In this document: positions 47,731-56,348 of the stretch, one piece after another
How the letters are laid out: each line of letters starts with the position of its first letter
Position numbering within the stretch: the stretch's first letter is position 1
Source: Chryseobacterium sp. 3008163
GTDB taxonomy: Bacteria > Bacteroidota > Bacteroidia > Flavobacteriales > Weeksellaceae
NCBI RefSeq assembly: GCF_003669035.1
Contig: NZ_CP033070.1
Location: 1,736,001 to 1,800,000 of the forward strand
Direction: 5' to 3'
Length of the DNA: 64,000 bases
Made by a program: the position numbers and the translations under genes
Notes under the pieces: model-generated
What the model saw: only the letters and a program-made list of their open reading frames with translations
Databases searched by the model: none
Told to the model about the DNA's origin: nothing

Positions 47731-48344
47731 TTATACTTCTTATGCATAATCAAACCATACACAATATGCAGCACACCAAAACCAATTGTCCATGCAACCA
47801 ATCCCCAACCTAAAAACAGGAAGGAAAGCAAACCTAAAACAATCTGGCAATATCCTAAATACTTAATATCTGTCAAAGTATATCTTTCTGCGCTTACCAA
47901 AGCCAATCCGTAGAAAATCAATGTTGCCGGAGCGACCAAGACAAATAAATGATGATACAGAAGCACCAGACAAAATAATCCACCCGTAACTAAAGGAACG
48001 GCAAATGTCACCAACAGCCTTCTCGTGGTTGCATCCCAGATTTTCAATCCTTTCTTTTTGCTTTTATTAGCTGTGAAGATATATCCGCATGAAATGGCCA
48101 CTACTAAAATGACTGCACCAATGACTACAAGCTCCTTGACCAATTCCTTTCCAAAAATATTTCTATCGCCGTCAAAGTAATCAATTCCTTCTCTTTGGAA
48201 AACAAAATAAACATAAGCCGCGCCAATAATCGCTGCCAAACCAGCAACTACTCCAGATAAACCGCTTAACGAAATAAAACGTGACGACCGCTCCATCATA
48301 GAACGGATGTGTGATAAGTCTTCGTGATAGTTTTTTGACTCCAT
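47727..48344 (-). CDS. Multi-span membrane protein of unknown function
   Basis: 205 residues with about five membrane helices; the first begins at SGLSGVVAGLAAIIGAAYVYF. A soluble N-terminus (MESKNYHEDLSHIRSMMER) precedes it. The pattern is often found upstream of the small winged-helix regulator in Bacteroidota. First gene of the leftward operon 48344 to 46538. Function unknown. Confidence 0.78.
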   Translation of the reverse strand: MESKNYHEDLSHIRSMMERSSRFISLSGLSGVVAGLAAIIGAAYVYFVFQREGIDYFDGDRNIFGKELVKELVVIGAVILVVAISCGYIFTANKSKKKGLKIWDATTRRLLVTFAVPLVTGGLFCLVLLYHHLFVLVAPATLIFYGLALVSAERYTLTDIKYLGYCQIVLGLLSFLFLGWGLVAWTIGFGVLHIVYGLIMHKKYK

Positions 48345-48445
48345 ATAAAAGAACTTTGAATTGCAAAGTTATATTTAATTTTTGAACAGCAAAACTTTTT
48401 TCAAATTATTTGTTTAATTTTTTTACTTTAGAAAAAACATATGGT

Positions 48446-50047
48446 ATGGATAAAGAAATTCTGCGCTCAGAAATTTTCAGACATTTGGATGGCGTTGTTA
48501 CTGCGCCTGTAGTTGCTTCACTCATGAAAAAGGAAATTATTAATTTCATTATTGACCGTGAAAAAATAACTTTGAGTGAACTTTCAGAAGAGTTCAAAAC
48601 CAATGAAGGCTACTTGAATGTAGCAATTCGGGCATTGGCGTCACAAGGTTTCCTGAATTATGATGTCGATAATAAGAAAGACAACATTATAATTTCTGCA
48701 AACAACAAAACTCAGTTTCTTCAAAAATATAGCTTGCTTTATCTAAAAGTGATTCCGTTTTTGAAACATTCTACCAATATTAAAAATCAAATCAACGAAA
48801 ATTCATTTATTGAAGAATTTACACAGCTGAGTGATTCTATAAAAAATCATTTCGGGATTCAGCTTTCTGATGATGCAGAAGAAAAAAATATTCAGGAGCA
48901 AATTTTAAAACATATCGAAGGATGCATCATCGGTCCGGTAATCGTTTATCTCGGAATGACAGGGATGTTTCATAAGTATTTTATGGAAACTTCTTTTCAG
49001 GCGGCAGAATTTCATAAAAACTCTGATAATTTTGAGGTCATTTTAGATTTTCTGACATTTTTAGGTTGGTTTAAAAAGACCGGCGATAATTATAAATTTA
49101 CCGAAACCGGAATTTACTTTGCCAAAAGAGCAGCATCATACGGAGTTACAGTTTCTTATCTTCCTTTGTTGAATAAAATGGACGATCTTCTGTTTGGTGA
49201 CGCATCCAAAATAAGAGAAATCTCCGAAGGCGAAGATGAAATTCATGTAGACCGAGCAATGAATGTTTGGGGAAGCGGTGGCTCACACTCCAATTATTTT
49301 AAAGTGGCGAATGATTTTATTATTCAGATTTTCAATCAGCCCATTCATCTACAACCGAAGGGTGTTCTGGATATGGGTTGTGGAAACGGTGCCTTCATTC
49401 AGCATATATTTGAAACAATTGAAAGATATACGCTTCGCGGGAAAATGCTGGAAGAACATCCTTTATTTTTGGTGGGTGCAGATTACAACCAAGCCGCTTT
49501 GAAAGTGACCCGAGCCAACCTCATCAACAACGATATTTGGGCTAAAGTGATTTGGGGAGACATCGGAAATCCGAAACAATTGGCTGATGATTTAAAAGAA
49601 AATTATGAGATTGATCTTTCAGATTTGTTGAATATCAGAACTTTTCTCGATCACAACCGAGTTTGGAAAGCTCCTGAGAACAGTCAGCCGGAAAGAATCA
49701 GTACTTCAACCGGAGCGTTTGCACATCGTGGGAAGAGATTACCTAATAATTTAGTTGAAGAAAGTTTAAAAGAACACCTTGAACTTTGGCTTCCATATAT
49801 TAGAAAAAACGGACTTTTAATCATTGAGCTTCATGCTTTAGATTCAAAACTTACGGCTGAAAATTTAGGAAAAACTCCGGCAACCGCTTACGAGGCAACA
49901 CATGGTTTTTCAGACCAATACATTTTGGAAGTGGAAGTTTTTAAGAAAATTTGCTTAGAAACGGGACTTCAGATTGATAAAGAATTATTCAGGAAGTTTC
50001 CTAATTCTGAGTTGGCAACGGTTTCTATTAATTTGCTGAAAAGCTAG
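48446..50047 (+). CDS. Class I SAM-dependent methyltransferase with two winged-helix-like domains
   Basis: About 533 residues from ATG 48446; the nearer ATG at 48441 is out of frame. Two related helical domains come first: EILRSEIFRHLDGVVTAPVV (about 5-85) and EQILKHIEGCIIGPVIVYLG (about 150-260), resembling the dimerisation/winged-helix parts of O-methyltransferases. The Rossmann methyltransferase domain follows, with motif I VLDMGCGNGAF near residue 310. The acceptor is unknown. Similar repeated N-termini occur in secondary-metabolite methyltransferases, but no biosynthetic cluster is visible around it. A terminator follows. Confidence 0.82.
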   Translation: MDKEILRSEIFRHLDGVVTAPVVASLMKKEIINFIIDREKITLSELSEEFKTNEGYLNVAIRALASQGFLNYDVDNKKDNIIISANNKTQFLQKYSLLYLKVIPFLKHSTNIKNQINENSFIEEFTQLSDSIKNHFGIQLSDDAEEKNIQEQILKHIEGCIIGPVIVYLGMTGMFHKYFMETSFQAAEFHKNSDNFEVILDFLTFLGWFKKTGDNYKFTETGIYFAKRAASYGVTVSYLPLLNKMDDLLFGDASKIREISEGEDEIHVDRAMNVWGSGGSHSNYFKVANDFIIQIFNQPIHLQPKGVLDMGCGNGAFIQHIFETIERYTLRGKMLEEHPLFLVGADYNQAALKVTRANLINNDIWAKVIWGDIGNPKQLADDLKENYEIDLSDLLNIRTFLDHNRVWKAPENSQPERISTSTGAFAHRGKRLPNNLVEESLKEHLELWLPYIRKNGLLIIELHALDSKLTAENLGKTPATAYEATHGFSDQYILEVEVFKKICLETGLQIDKELFRKFPNSELATVSINLLKS

Positions 50048-50071
50048 TAAAATTTAATTCATCTAAATTCA

Positions 50072-50099
50072 TCTCGCAGATATAGCTGATTGCGCAGAT
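50072..50099. repeat. Dispersed short repeat, copy 2 (inverted)
   Basis: TCTCGCAGATATAGCTGATT (50072-50091) plus the next 8 bases matches the reverse complement of 46477-46504 at 24 of 28 positions. Located between the methyltransferase stop and its terminator. Confidence 0.7.
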
Positions 50100-50122
50100 C
50101 CTTTTTATTTAAAAATAAGAAG

Positions 50123-50151
50123 AAACCATTCTGAAAGCCAGAATGGTTTTT
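50123..50151 (+). terminator. Intrinsic terminator after the methyltransferase gene
   Basis: An 11-bp perfect stem (50123-50133 with 50139-50149), 5-base loop, followed by T residues. Confidence 0.8.
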
Positions 50152-50193
50152 GTTGTGATTTGGTTGGTTTGATTTTAGTTTTTTTGTATTTTT

Positions 50194-50928
50194 TTAGTTA
50201 GGAAGTTTGGTTCCCGAAATTTCAAATGGGAAACTTACTCTTTGTCCGCCATCATCCAAATTTACCCATGTAGAGCTTGCAACTACAAACTGTTGCGCAT
50301 TGTTTACTTTACCTGCATCATGAGGCAATTGTGGGTAGAAATGAGTTCCTGTAGAAGTTTTTGAACCCCATTTTATCCAGTAAGTACCTGCTGCCAAATT
50401 AAGATCAGGTGAATTAATTTTCATCTTATAAATTTTTCTGTTCGTATTATCCGGTTGCCCTTGCAATATTCTGTACCACTTAGTTTCTTCAGATGAAGCA
50501 TATCGATTTGTGGTTATATCGCCGTACACTTTCACAGCTCCTGCAACGGAGGGGTCAGAAGAGTATATTTCAAAATAAAATTCACTTACAGGAAATGTAG
50601 TTCCCGAGAAACTTGTCTGGTATGAATAGAAATAGAAGTTCTGTATATTCCATTTTTCACCTGCAGGAACCTGAAAATCATCGGCGAGCATACGATCAGT
50701 AATTGCTCCGTTCAATCCCCAAGTACTCTGAGGTGCTTTCACTTCGCTCCAGGTATATCCTGTAGGTGCAGAAGTTCCTGCAACAGATGTATTCCCTGTA
50801 CTCATCCCCGTTACAGCGCTGTAAGTAAACGCTTCAGGTTGTGGTGCTACAACTTCGTCATCGTCATTCTTACAGCTTATAACTAAAGTGGCGATAGACA
50901 TCAGGCATAAAAAAAATCTTGATTTCAT
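50194..50928 (-). CDS. Secreted lipoprotein, beta-sandwich type
   Basis: 244 residues. Lipoprotein signal (LMSIATLVISCKNDDDE, Cys at 19, followed by acidic residues as in surface-exported Bacteroidota lipoproteins). The mature part has WNIQNFYFYSYQTSF and FYFEIYSSDP strands, and an end region (YWIKWGSKTSTGTHFYPQL) of the type seen in proteins with a C-terminal jelly-roll fold. No catalytic motif. Probably surface-exposed; function unknown. Confidence 0.78.
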   Translation of the reverse strand: MKSRFFLCLMSIATLVISCKNDDDEVVAPQPEAFTYSAVTGMSTGNTSVAGTSAPTGYTWSEVKAPQSTWGLNGAITDRMLADDFQVPAGEKWNIQNFYFYSYQTSFSGTTFPVSEFYFEIYSSDPSVAGAVKVYGDITTNRYASSEETKWYRILQGQPDNTNRKIYKMKINSPDLNLAAGTYWIKWGSKTSTGTHFYPQLPHDAGKVNNAQQFVVASSTWVNLDDGGQRVSFPFEISGTKLPN

Positions 50929-50990
50929 AATAAAAAGTTTTATAAATTATTTGATACAAAACTACTTTGCCTGACAGCCTCATTATATAG

Positions 50991-51020
50991 GAAAACCACC
51001 CTTTTTATGGGGTGGTTTTC
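50991..51020 (-). terminator. Intrinsic terminator after the enoyl-CoA hydratase gene
   Basis: An 11-bp perfect stem (50991-51001 with 51010-51020), 8-base loop, between two leftward genes. Confidence 0.78.
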
Positions 51021-51062
51021 TTGTTTATTCAGTAATGACGGTTAATTATTAACCATTAAAAT

Positions 51063-51827
51063 TTATTTTGCTCTTAATCTTTCTTTGATTGCCTCGATAT
51101 TTTTCTTGGCAGAATCTTCCAAAATAAGACTTGCACTCATATGGATTCTTGCAGGCATCAACTCATTGAAGTGCTCTGTGCCTTCCCAAGAAACTTTCTT
51201 GATTAGAGCTAATGCATCTTCGCTTCTTGAAGCCAAAGTATTTAAAAATTTCTCTAATCTCGAATCCATTTCTGCAATGGTTTCAGAAACTGAATGATAG
51301 ATATTATGCTGCTCTGCCCAATCTGCCGATCTGAAATCTGCATCAATTGCCATTGCTGAAAACTGAGATTTCCCGATTTTTCTTTCTACGAAAGGCCCGA
51401 TGACGAAAGGCCCGATTCCTAAATTGATTTCAGTTAATGCTAAAGCAGAATCTTTAGTTGCAAAACAGTAATCTGCACCACAAGCCAATCCTACTCCACC
51501 ACCAGTGGTTTTTCCCTGAACTCTTACGACAACGATTTTACCGCAATTTCTCATGGCATTTAACACCTTAGCAAAACCTCCGAAGAATTTAGTGGAAGCT
51601 TCCAGTTCGTCAATTGCTAAAAGTTCGTCAAAACTTGCTCCAGCACAGAAAGCTTTTTCACCTTCACTTTTTACAAGAATTGCTTTCACTTCTTTCTTCG
51701 CGCCTTCTTCTAAAATTGTTTCAGCTAATTTTTCAAGAATTGCTCCGGGAAGCGCATTGCTTTTTGCAGTTCCGAATGTAATTTCGGCAATATTATTTTT
51801 AATTTCTGATGTTACAAAGTCACTCAT
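51063..51827 (-). CDS. Enoyl-CoA hydratase/isomerase family protein
   Basis: 254 residues from ATG 51827 (SDFVTSEIKNNIAEITFG is the typical first strand). A longer in-frame start at 51902 adds a hydrophobic stretch unlike the family and is rejected. Crotonase marks: oxyanion-hole residues in AFCAGASFDE, then VQGKTTGGGVGLACGADY with the usual Gly-rich helix start. It hydrates or isomerises an enoyl-CoA, in fatty acid or phenylacetate breakdown. paaZ is about 9.3 kb away in the same window, so a role in phenylacetate degradation is possible but not shown. Confidence 0.92.
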   Translation of the reverse strand: MSDFVTSEIKNNIAEITFGTAKSNALPGAILEKLAETILEEGAKKEVKAILVKSEGEKAFCAGASFDELLAIDELEASTKFFGGFAKVLNAMRNCGKIVVVRVQGKTTGGGVGLACGADYCFATKDSALALTEINLGIGPFVIGPFVERKIGKSQFSAMAIDADFRSADWAEQHNIYHSVSETIAEMDSRLEKFLNTLASRSEDALALIKKVSWEGTEHFNELMPARIHMSASLILEDSAKKNIEAIKERLRAK

Positions 51828-51998
51828 TTCTTTTAAATATAGTTTGAGATTTAATAATCGCAAAAATAGTGTAATCTTGTTAAATATATCTACTATCATC
51901 ATTATTATTCATTATATACTCATAATTAGATATCTTTAAAACAATTCTCAGAAATCTAATCATATCGAAATATTTTCAAAAAAATTAATGCCTAATTT

Positions 51999-52029
51999 TT
52001 GCTTGCAGAAATTTATTTCTTTACTTTTA
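51999..52029 (+). promoter_or_regulatory. Candidate flavobacterial promoter of the signalling operon
   Basis: TTG at 51999-52001 and TACTTTTA at 52022-52029 are 20 bases apart, like -33 TTG and -7 TAnnTTTG with one mismatch. The first start codon follows within 20 bases. Confidence 0.35.
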
Positions 52030-52046
52030 TGCCTAAACTTAATAAC

Positions 52047-52784
52047 ATGTCTAATTTCAATCACGAAAGCTACCTTGCCGCAATTCAATCATGGGAAAAC
52101 ACGATCTCAAGATATTCTGAAATCGAAAGATTAATCCCTTTATACAACGTTTTCAGCTTATCTCCAGAGCAGATCCAACAAATCAACAAAGAAGATGAAG
52201 ATCCTAAAAACTTCCGTCTGGATATTGGAATTCAGGATGATGTTCTGATTATGATTTTAGTTCCGAGAGATGCTAAAGGAGCAATAAAAATACTAGAAAA
52301 TTATACTTATGTAAATTTAGCACCTCTTGATCATGACCTTCAGCTAAAAGAAATACAGCAATACACCCTTATCAACAGAAGTGTACTTTCTAAAGATCTT
52401 ACCCATATGTCAACAGATTCTGACCTTAACTTTCCTATTTTGAGCCGTCCTGCAATAGAACAGCAGACTGCTGTAAAAGAAATAGAAGACTGGCGTATGA
52501 GCGGTATGGATTGGTTTTTGAGAGAATGCAATGAATTTGACGGAAAGAGAATTTTCAGAAGATTTTTCATTTCAAAAGAAGACCTTTTACAGGATGAGAG
52601 CAGCACCACAAATATTACGTGCTCATTTGCACTGAAATTCTCAGACATCTATCAAAGAATGCTTGTAAGTCTTATTTTCATATCTTTTCAACAAAATAAT
52701 TTATTAACTAATGCCGGTCCAGATTTTAGTATTTCAAATGTCTTTGACTATGCAAGACCTTGCCCTCCGGTTTGTCAACTTTAA
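52047..52784 (+). CDS. Cytosolic protein of unknown function, first gene of a signalling operon
   Basis: About 245 residues from ATG 52047 (SNFNHESYLAAIQSWENTI). An in-frame ATG at 52029 overlaps the proposed -7 element and is less likely. No signal peptide or membrane segment; a mixed alpha/beta protein with a Cys/Pro-rich end (PCPPVCQL). No family recognised. It precedes, by 11 bases, a membrane protein, then a histidine kinase and response regulator, and two tail-collar proteins follow further on. Probably one transcript, so it may be linked to that sensory system. Confidence 0.75.
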   Translation: MSNFNHESYLAAIQSWENTISRYSEIERLIPLYNVFSLSPEQIQQINKEDEDPKNFRLDIGIQDDVLIMILVPRDAKGAIKILENYTYVNLAPLDHDLQLKEIQQYTLINRSVLSKDLTHMSTDSDLNFPILSRPAIEQQTAVKEIEDWRMSGMDWFLRECNEFDGKRIFRRFFISKEDLLQDESSTTNITCSFALKFSDIYQRMLVSLIFISFQQNNLLTNAGPDFSISNVFDYARPCPPVCQL

Positions 52785-52795
52785 AAAATTAAAAA

Positions 52796-53430
52796 ATGAA
52801 AGGATTCTACATCTTTTCTTTATATGCTTCTTACGGATTGCTTTTATTAGCTTTTGTTACAGGAATTATAAAATACTTCAGACTTAGCAATAAAGAAAAA
52901 TGGTATTTTTTCTATTGTTTTTTTTATTTATTATAGAGCTGACAACTAATGTTTTAATAGAATTTTTCGGGTATAAAAACACTTCTTTTATATACCCTAT
53001 ATTTATAGCAGGAGAATTTTTTATATTGACATCGTTATTTATAAAAAAACTTAAATTTTCAGATTATTGGCTGATACCAACACTTTCTCTAAGTGTTGGT
53101 TTGCTGATTGCGAACCAGTTTTTTGAGGTTGCCAATGATTATATAAAAGCGGCATCTAACATCATCATCATGTGCCTTGCAGGTTACACATTGCTGCAGG
53201 AAATAAAATACAATAATAAAGTAAACAACTTTATCGTAGTAGATGCATTTATTTTTATGTATTATACGGTTTCTGTTTTTATATTTGTTCTTCAGAATCA
53301 GTTAACATCATTATCTGAAAGTACTTATTTTATTATTTTGAGTACTAATAATATGTTGCTGATTGTATTTTATGCATCTTTACTCTACACATTTTTACGT
53401 TTGAAAAAAAATATATTAACCAAAACATAA
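52796..53430 (+). CDS. Membrane protein with about seven helices (frame broken by one missing base)
   Basis: The frame from ATG 52796 (GFYIFSLYASYGLLLLAFV) stops after 45 codons in a T8 run (52918-52925). The next frame continues the pattern from FLFIIELTTNVLIEFFGYK. One added T joins them into 211 residues with about seven hydrophobic helices. The split is in a long homopolymer, like other breaks in this window. It lies 11 bases after the unknown gene and just before the kinase gene, so it could be the sensory membrane component of the two-component system. This is inference. Confidence 0.7.
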
Positions 53431-53506
53431 ATTATTAATTTTTTAAACATTTACAATTAAAGAAATTACACTCAATATTAGCTTTTTCATCTATTTAATT
53501 ATCGTC

Positions 53507-54232
53507 TTGGTAATTATTGTCACGTTTGTTTTACTGGCTTATAAGTTCTTTATCGACAGAATTATAAAAGAGAAAAGCATCCAGCACAAGGCAGAAATTC
53601 AGCATCAGAAAAATCTTACTCTCGAAAGCACAAAAACCCAGGAGGAAGAAAGAAAAAGAATGGCAATTTTGATTCATGATGATATTGGCAACAGGCTTAA
53701 TATTCTTTCGCTTTGGCTTCAAAATCTAAACGCAGAGAACAAAGAAACTTCTGAAAAAATAATTTCAAATCAAATTTCTGAACTGATAGACTCGGCGAGA
53801 AGTATTTCACATTCACTTTACCCTGTCAATCTTGAAAAATTAGGACTCGTTTTGTATGTTGAAGAATTGATTACCAATCTTTCGAATAAGATTAAAATCA
53901 ATCTGCATGTGGTTCAGGAATATCAGAAAAAAGATATTTTTACAGAAGTGCAGATTTATAGAATCATTCAGGAGTTTACAACCAATGTTATCAAGCATTC
54001 TAAAGCCGCTGAAATGAGTATCTATATAAAGGATATCAAAGAAAATAGAATCGTAATTTTATCTGATAACGGAGAAAGCTTTGATTACGACAATGCAAGC
54101 AAAGGAATGGGCTTGAAAAACATAGAATCGAGAATAAAATCGCTCAACGCCCGCTTCAAATGGAAGAATACAATAGGAAAAGGCAGCAGGCTGATTATCA
54201 TAATTCCACAAAATAACGACCATGAAAATTAA
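53507..54232 (+). CDS. Membrane-bound sensor histidine kinase, NarL/DegS (HisKA_3) type
   Basis: 241 residues from TTG 53507. One N-terminal membrane helix, a coiled-coil stretch (HKAEIQHQKNLTLESTKTQEE), then the HisKA_3 phosphoacceptor helix MAILIHDDIGNRLN with the His at about residue 60. The ATPase domain ends with DNGESFDYDN and GMGLKNIESRI. The frame stays open upstream to 53447 and would add IKEITLNISFFIYLIIVL, completing a better membrane helix. No ATG or GTG exists there, so the true start is a non-standard codon (such as ATT 53456), a base error, or the TTG. Ends 11 bases into the response regulator gene. Confidence 0.88.
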   Translation: MVIIVTFVLLAYKFFIDRIIKEKSIQHKAEIQHQKNLTLESTKTQEEERKRMAILIHDDIGNRLNILSLWLQNLNAENKETSEKIISNQISELIDSARSISHSLYPVNLEKLGLVLYVEELITNLSNKIKINLHVVQEYQKKDIFTEVQIYRIIQEFTTNVIKHSKAAEMSIYIKDIKENRIVILSDNGESFDYDNASKGMGLKNIESRIKSLNARFKWKNTIGKGSRLIIIIPQNNDHEN

Positions 54233-54896
54233 AATAGCCTTAGTAGATGACGAGCAGCTTATTTTGGAAGGTGTAAAACTTTTGCTTTCTATAGAAAAAA
54301 GCATCTCTGTGACCATAACATCAAATAATGGCCCGGATTTTTTAGAAAATTTAGCCACTTTTAATTCTGAAGAGTTCCCGGATATTGCCCTTATCGACAT
54401 TCAAATGAAACCAATGGACGGGTTTGAACTTGTAGAAAATTTAAGACAAAAATATCCTGCACTCAAAATAATCATTCTCTCTTCTCATTATAAAAGTAGC
54501 ATCTTGGGGTACATGGTAAAACTAGGCGTTTCTGCATTTTTGCCTAAAAACTCTGATAAAAAAGCATTCATAGAAGCCATTACAGAAGTCCATACAAAAG
54601 GTCTGTATTTCACCTCAGAAGATTACAAAATGCTTTTCTCGTACATGAATAATCCACCGAAAACAAAATCATTGTTTGATCTGGAAGATGAACTTAGCGA
54701 TCGTGAGAAAGAAGTCGTAAAATTGATCTGTGAAGAGATGACCAATCATGAGATTGCAGAAAAACTTTTCCTTAGTCCCAGAACAATTGAAAGTCACAGA
54801 CAGAGAATTTTAGATAAAATAGGTGCCAAAAACACAGTGGGCATCGTAATCTATGCTGTAATTAATGACATTTATTCTCTTCCGGTAAAGCTTTAA
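54222..54896 (+). CDS. LuxR/NarL-family response regulator
   Basis: 224 residues. Receiver domain with LVDDEQLILEGVK, phosphoacceptor Asp in ALIDIQMKPMDGFE, and the conserved Lys in LPKNSDKKAFI. The C-terminal LuxR HTH is LSDREKEVVKLICEEMTNHE, IAEKLFLSPRTIESH. The gene overlaps the kinase gene by 11 bases, so they are coupled partners. Targets are unknown; the two tail-collar genes 300 bases downstream are near candidates. Confidence 0.93.
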   Translation: MKIKIALVDDEQLILEGVKLLLSIEKSISVTITSNNGPDFLENLATFNSEEFPDIALIDIQMKPMDGFELVENLRQKYPALKIIILSSHYKSSILGYMVKLGVSAFLPKNSDKKAFIEAITEVHTKGLYFTSEDYKMLFSYMNNPPKTKSLFDLEDELSDREKEVVKLICEEMTNHEIAEKLFLSPRTIESHRQRILDKIGAKNTVGIVIYAVINDIYSLPVKL

Positions 54897-54978
54897 TTAT
54901 TTATACTTTTATTAAAAAATCAAAATTTTGACGAGTCCTAAAAATCTGATACAGATTGTAGGTCAAAAATGGTTAATT

Positions 54979-55013
54979 AAACCAAAGCAGAAGCCTTTTT
55001 GCTTTGGTTTTTT
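54979..55013 (+). terminator. Intrinsic terminator after the response regulator gene
   Basis: An 11-bp perfect stem (54979-54989 with 55000-55010) and 10-base loop, ending in a T run on the plus strand. Confidence 0.85.
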
Positions 55014-55193
55014 GTTTCATAGGTTTTCATTTTCAATTCTGATTACGTATAAATACTGAATGGTGCATTTGGTAATTTATACTCTACCGTATTTCCTGTT
55101 TTCATCGTTACTTTGGGGTATAATTAAAACGAAAACACACCAAGTATGTTTTAAAGAAATCACATTAATATAAACCTAAAAACAAATAATATT

Positions 55194-55733
55194 ATGGAAG
55201 AAATGATGGGGGTTATCAAAGCATTCTCCGGAAACTTTGCCCCGGTAAACTTTATGTTCTGCAATGGAGCTTTATTGAGCATTTCACAAAACTCTGCGCT
55301 TTTCTCAATTTTAGGAACTACCTATGGCGGTGATGGCATTAATACTTTTGCCTTACCTAACCTTAATGGCCGTTATCCACTAGGAACGGGAACAAATGCA
55401 GGTCAATCTTACGAGCTTGGTGAGCAATCTGGAGTTCCGCAGACAACTATCATGTCAATGAATTTACCAAGTTTTGCGAGCCAATTGATGGTTGCCAATG
55501 CCAATGCTAATTCTGCGGTACCCTCTGCAAGCACATCGCTAGCTATCACCGGAACACAAAGCGGAAGAGACTTTACTGCCGTTCCAAGTTATGTAAATGC
55601 AAATCCGAACACGGTTATCAATACCCAATCTGTAGTGTTTATGGGGCAAAATCAGCCTATTAACAACATGCCACCTTATTTGGGAATAAACTATATTATC
55701 TGTGTACAGGGAATTTATCCTTCAAGACCTTAA
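55194..55733 (+). CDS. Tail-collar-domain protein (microcystin-dependent protein family), copy 1
   Basis: 179 residues of the phage tail collar fold (PF07484 type). Marks are GVIKAFSGNFAPVNFMFCNG, the LFSILGTTYGGDG turn and the C-terminal PINNMPPYLGINYIICVQG. Such stand-alone proteins, called microcystin-dependent protein, occur in many non-phage bacteria and are thought to be exported or structural; no signal peptide is visible. Closely related to the next gene, at about 60% identity by eye. There are no phage genes nearby. Confidence 0.9.
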   Translation: MEEMMGVIKAFSGNFAPVNFMFCNGALLSISQNSALFSILGTTYGGDGINTFALPNLNGRYPLGTGTNAGQSYELGEQSGVPQTTIMSMNLPSFASQLMVANANANSAVPSASTSLAITGTQSGRDFTAVPSYVNANPNTVINTQSVVFMGQNQPINNMPPYLGINYIICVQGIYPSRP

Positions 55734-55767
55734 TTCAAAAATTAATAACTAAAAAACAAGAGATATC

Positions 55768-56310
55768 ATGGAAGAAATGTTAGCAACAATTAAAATGTTT
55801 GCCGGAAATTTCGCCCCGAGAGGCTATTTATTCTGCAACGGGGCTCTATTGCCTATTTCACAAAATCAGGCGCTTTTTTCCCTTCTAGGAACAACATATG
55901 GTGGAAACGGTACTACTACTTTTGCTTTACCTAACTTTAACGGACGTGCTCCTATGGGTTCAGGAATTGCCAACACAGGAAAGTCTGTAAACCTTGGTGA
56001 AATGGGAGGATCACCCACCACAACTCTTCTTAGCACTAATTTGCCAACGTTTATGAGCACGCTGAAAGTTTCAAGTTCTAATGCGGCTACGGCTACACCA
56101 ACACTTACTACATCAATTGCTGTTACAGGTACACAAAGCGGAAGAGACTTCACCGCAGTTCCAAGCTTTGTAAATGCTGCTCCTGATACTGCTATTAACG
56201 GAGCTTCTGTAACGTTCAACGGGGCGAATGTGCCTATCGAAAATATGCCACCTTACTTAGGCATGAACTACATTATTTGTGTAGAGGGGATTTATCCTTC
56301 AAGACCATAA
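55768..56310 (+). CDS. Tail-collar-domain protein, copy 2
   Basis: 180 residues, the tandem paralogue of the preceding gene. It has ATIKMFAGNFAPRGYLFCNG, LFSLLGTTYGGNG and PIENMPPYLGMNYIICVEG, differing mostly in the variable middle that carries Ala/Thr/Ser-rich loops. 34 bases separate the two genes, so they are one transcript. The varied middle and constant ends suggest a family whose exposed loops diverge. Function in flavobacteria unknown. Confidence 0.9.
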   Translation: MEEMLATIKMFAGNFAPRGYLFCNGALLPISQNQALFSLLGTTYGGNGTTTFALPNFNGRAPMGSGIANTGKSVNLGEMGGSPTTTLLSTNLPTFMSTLKVSSSNAATATPTLTTSIAVTGTQSGRDFTAVPSFVNAAPDTAINGASVTFNGANVPIENMPPYLGMNYIICVEGIYPSRP

Positions 56311-56348
56311 TAAATCTAAAAAAACCTAAAATTAAAACTTTAAACATC

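Noticed and set aside
55194..56310. Prophage remnant suggested by phage tail-collar domains
   Set aside because: No other phage genes, integrase or attachment site nearby; stand-alone tail-collar proteins are common in bacteria.
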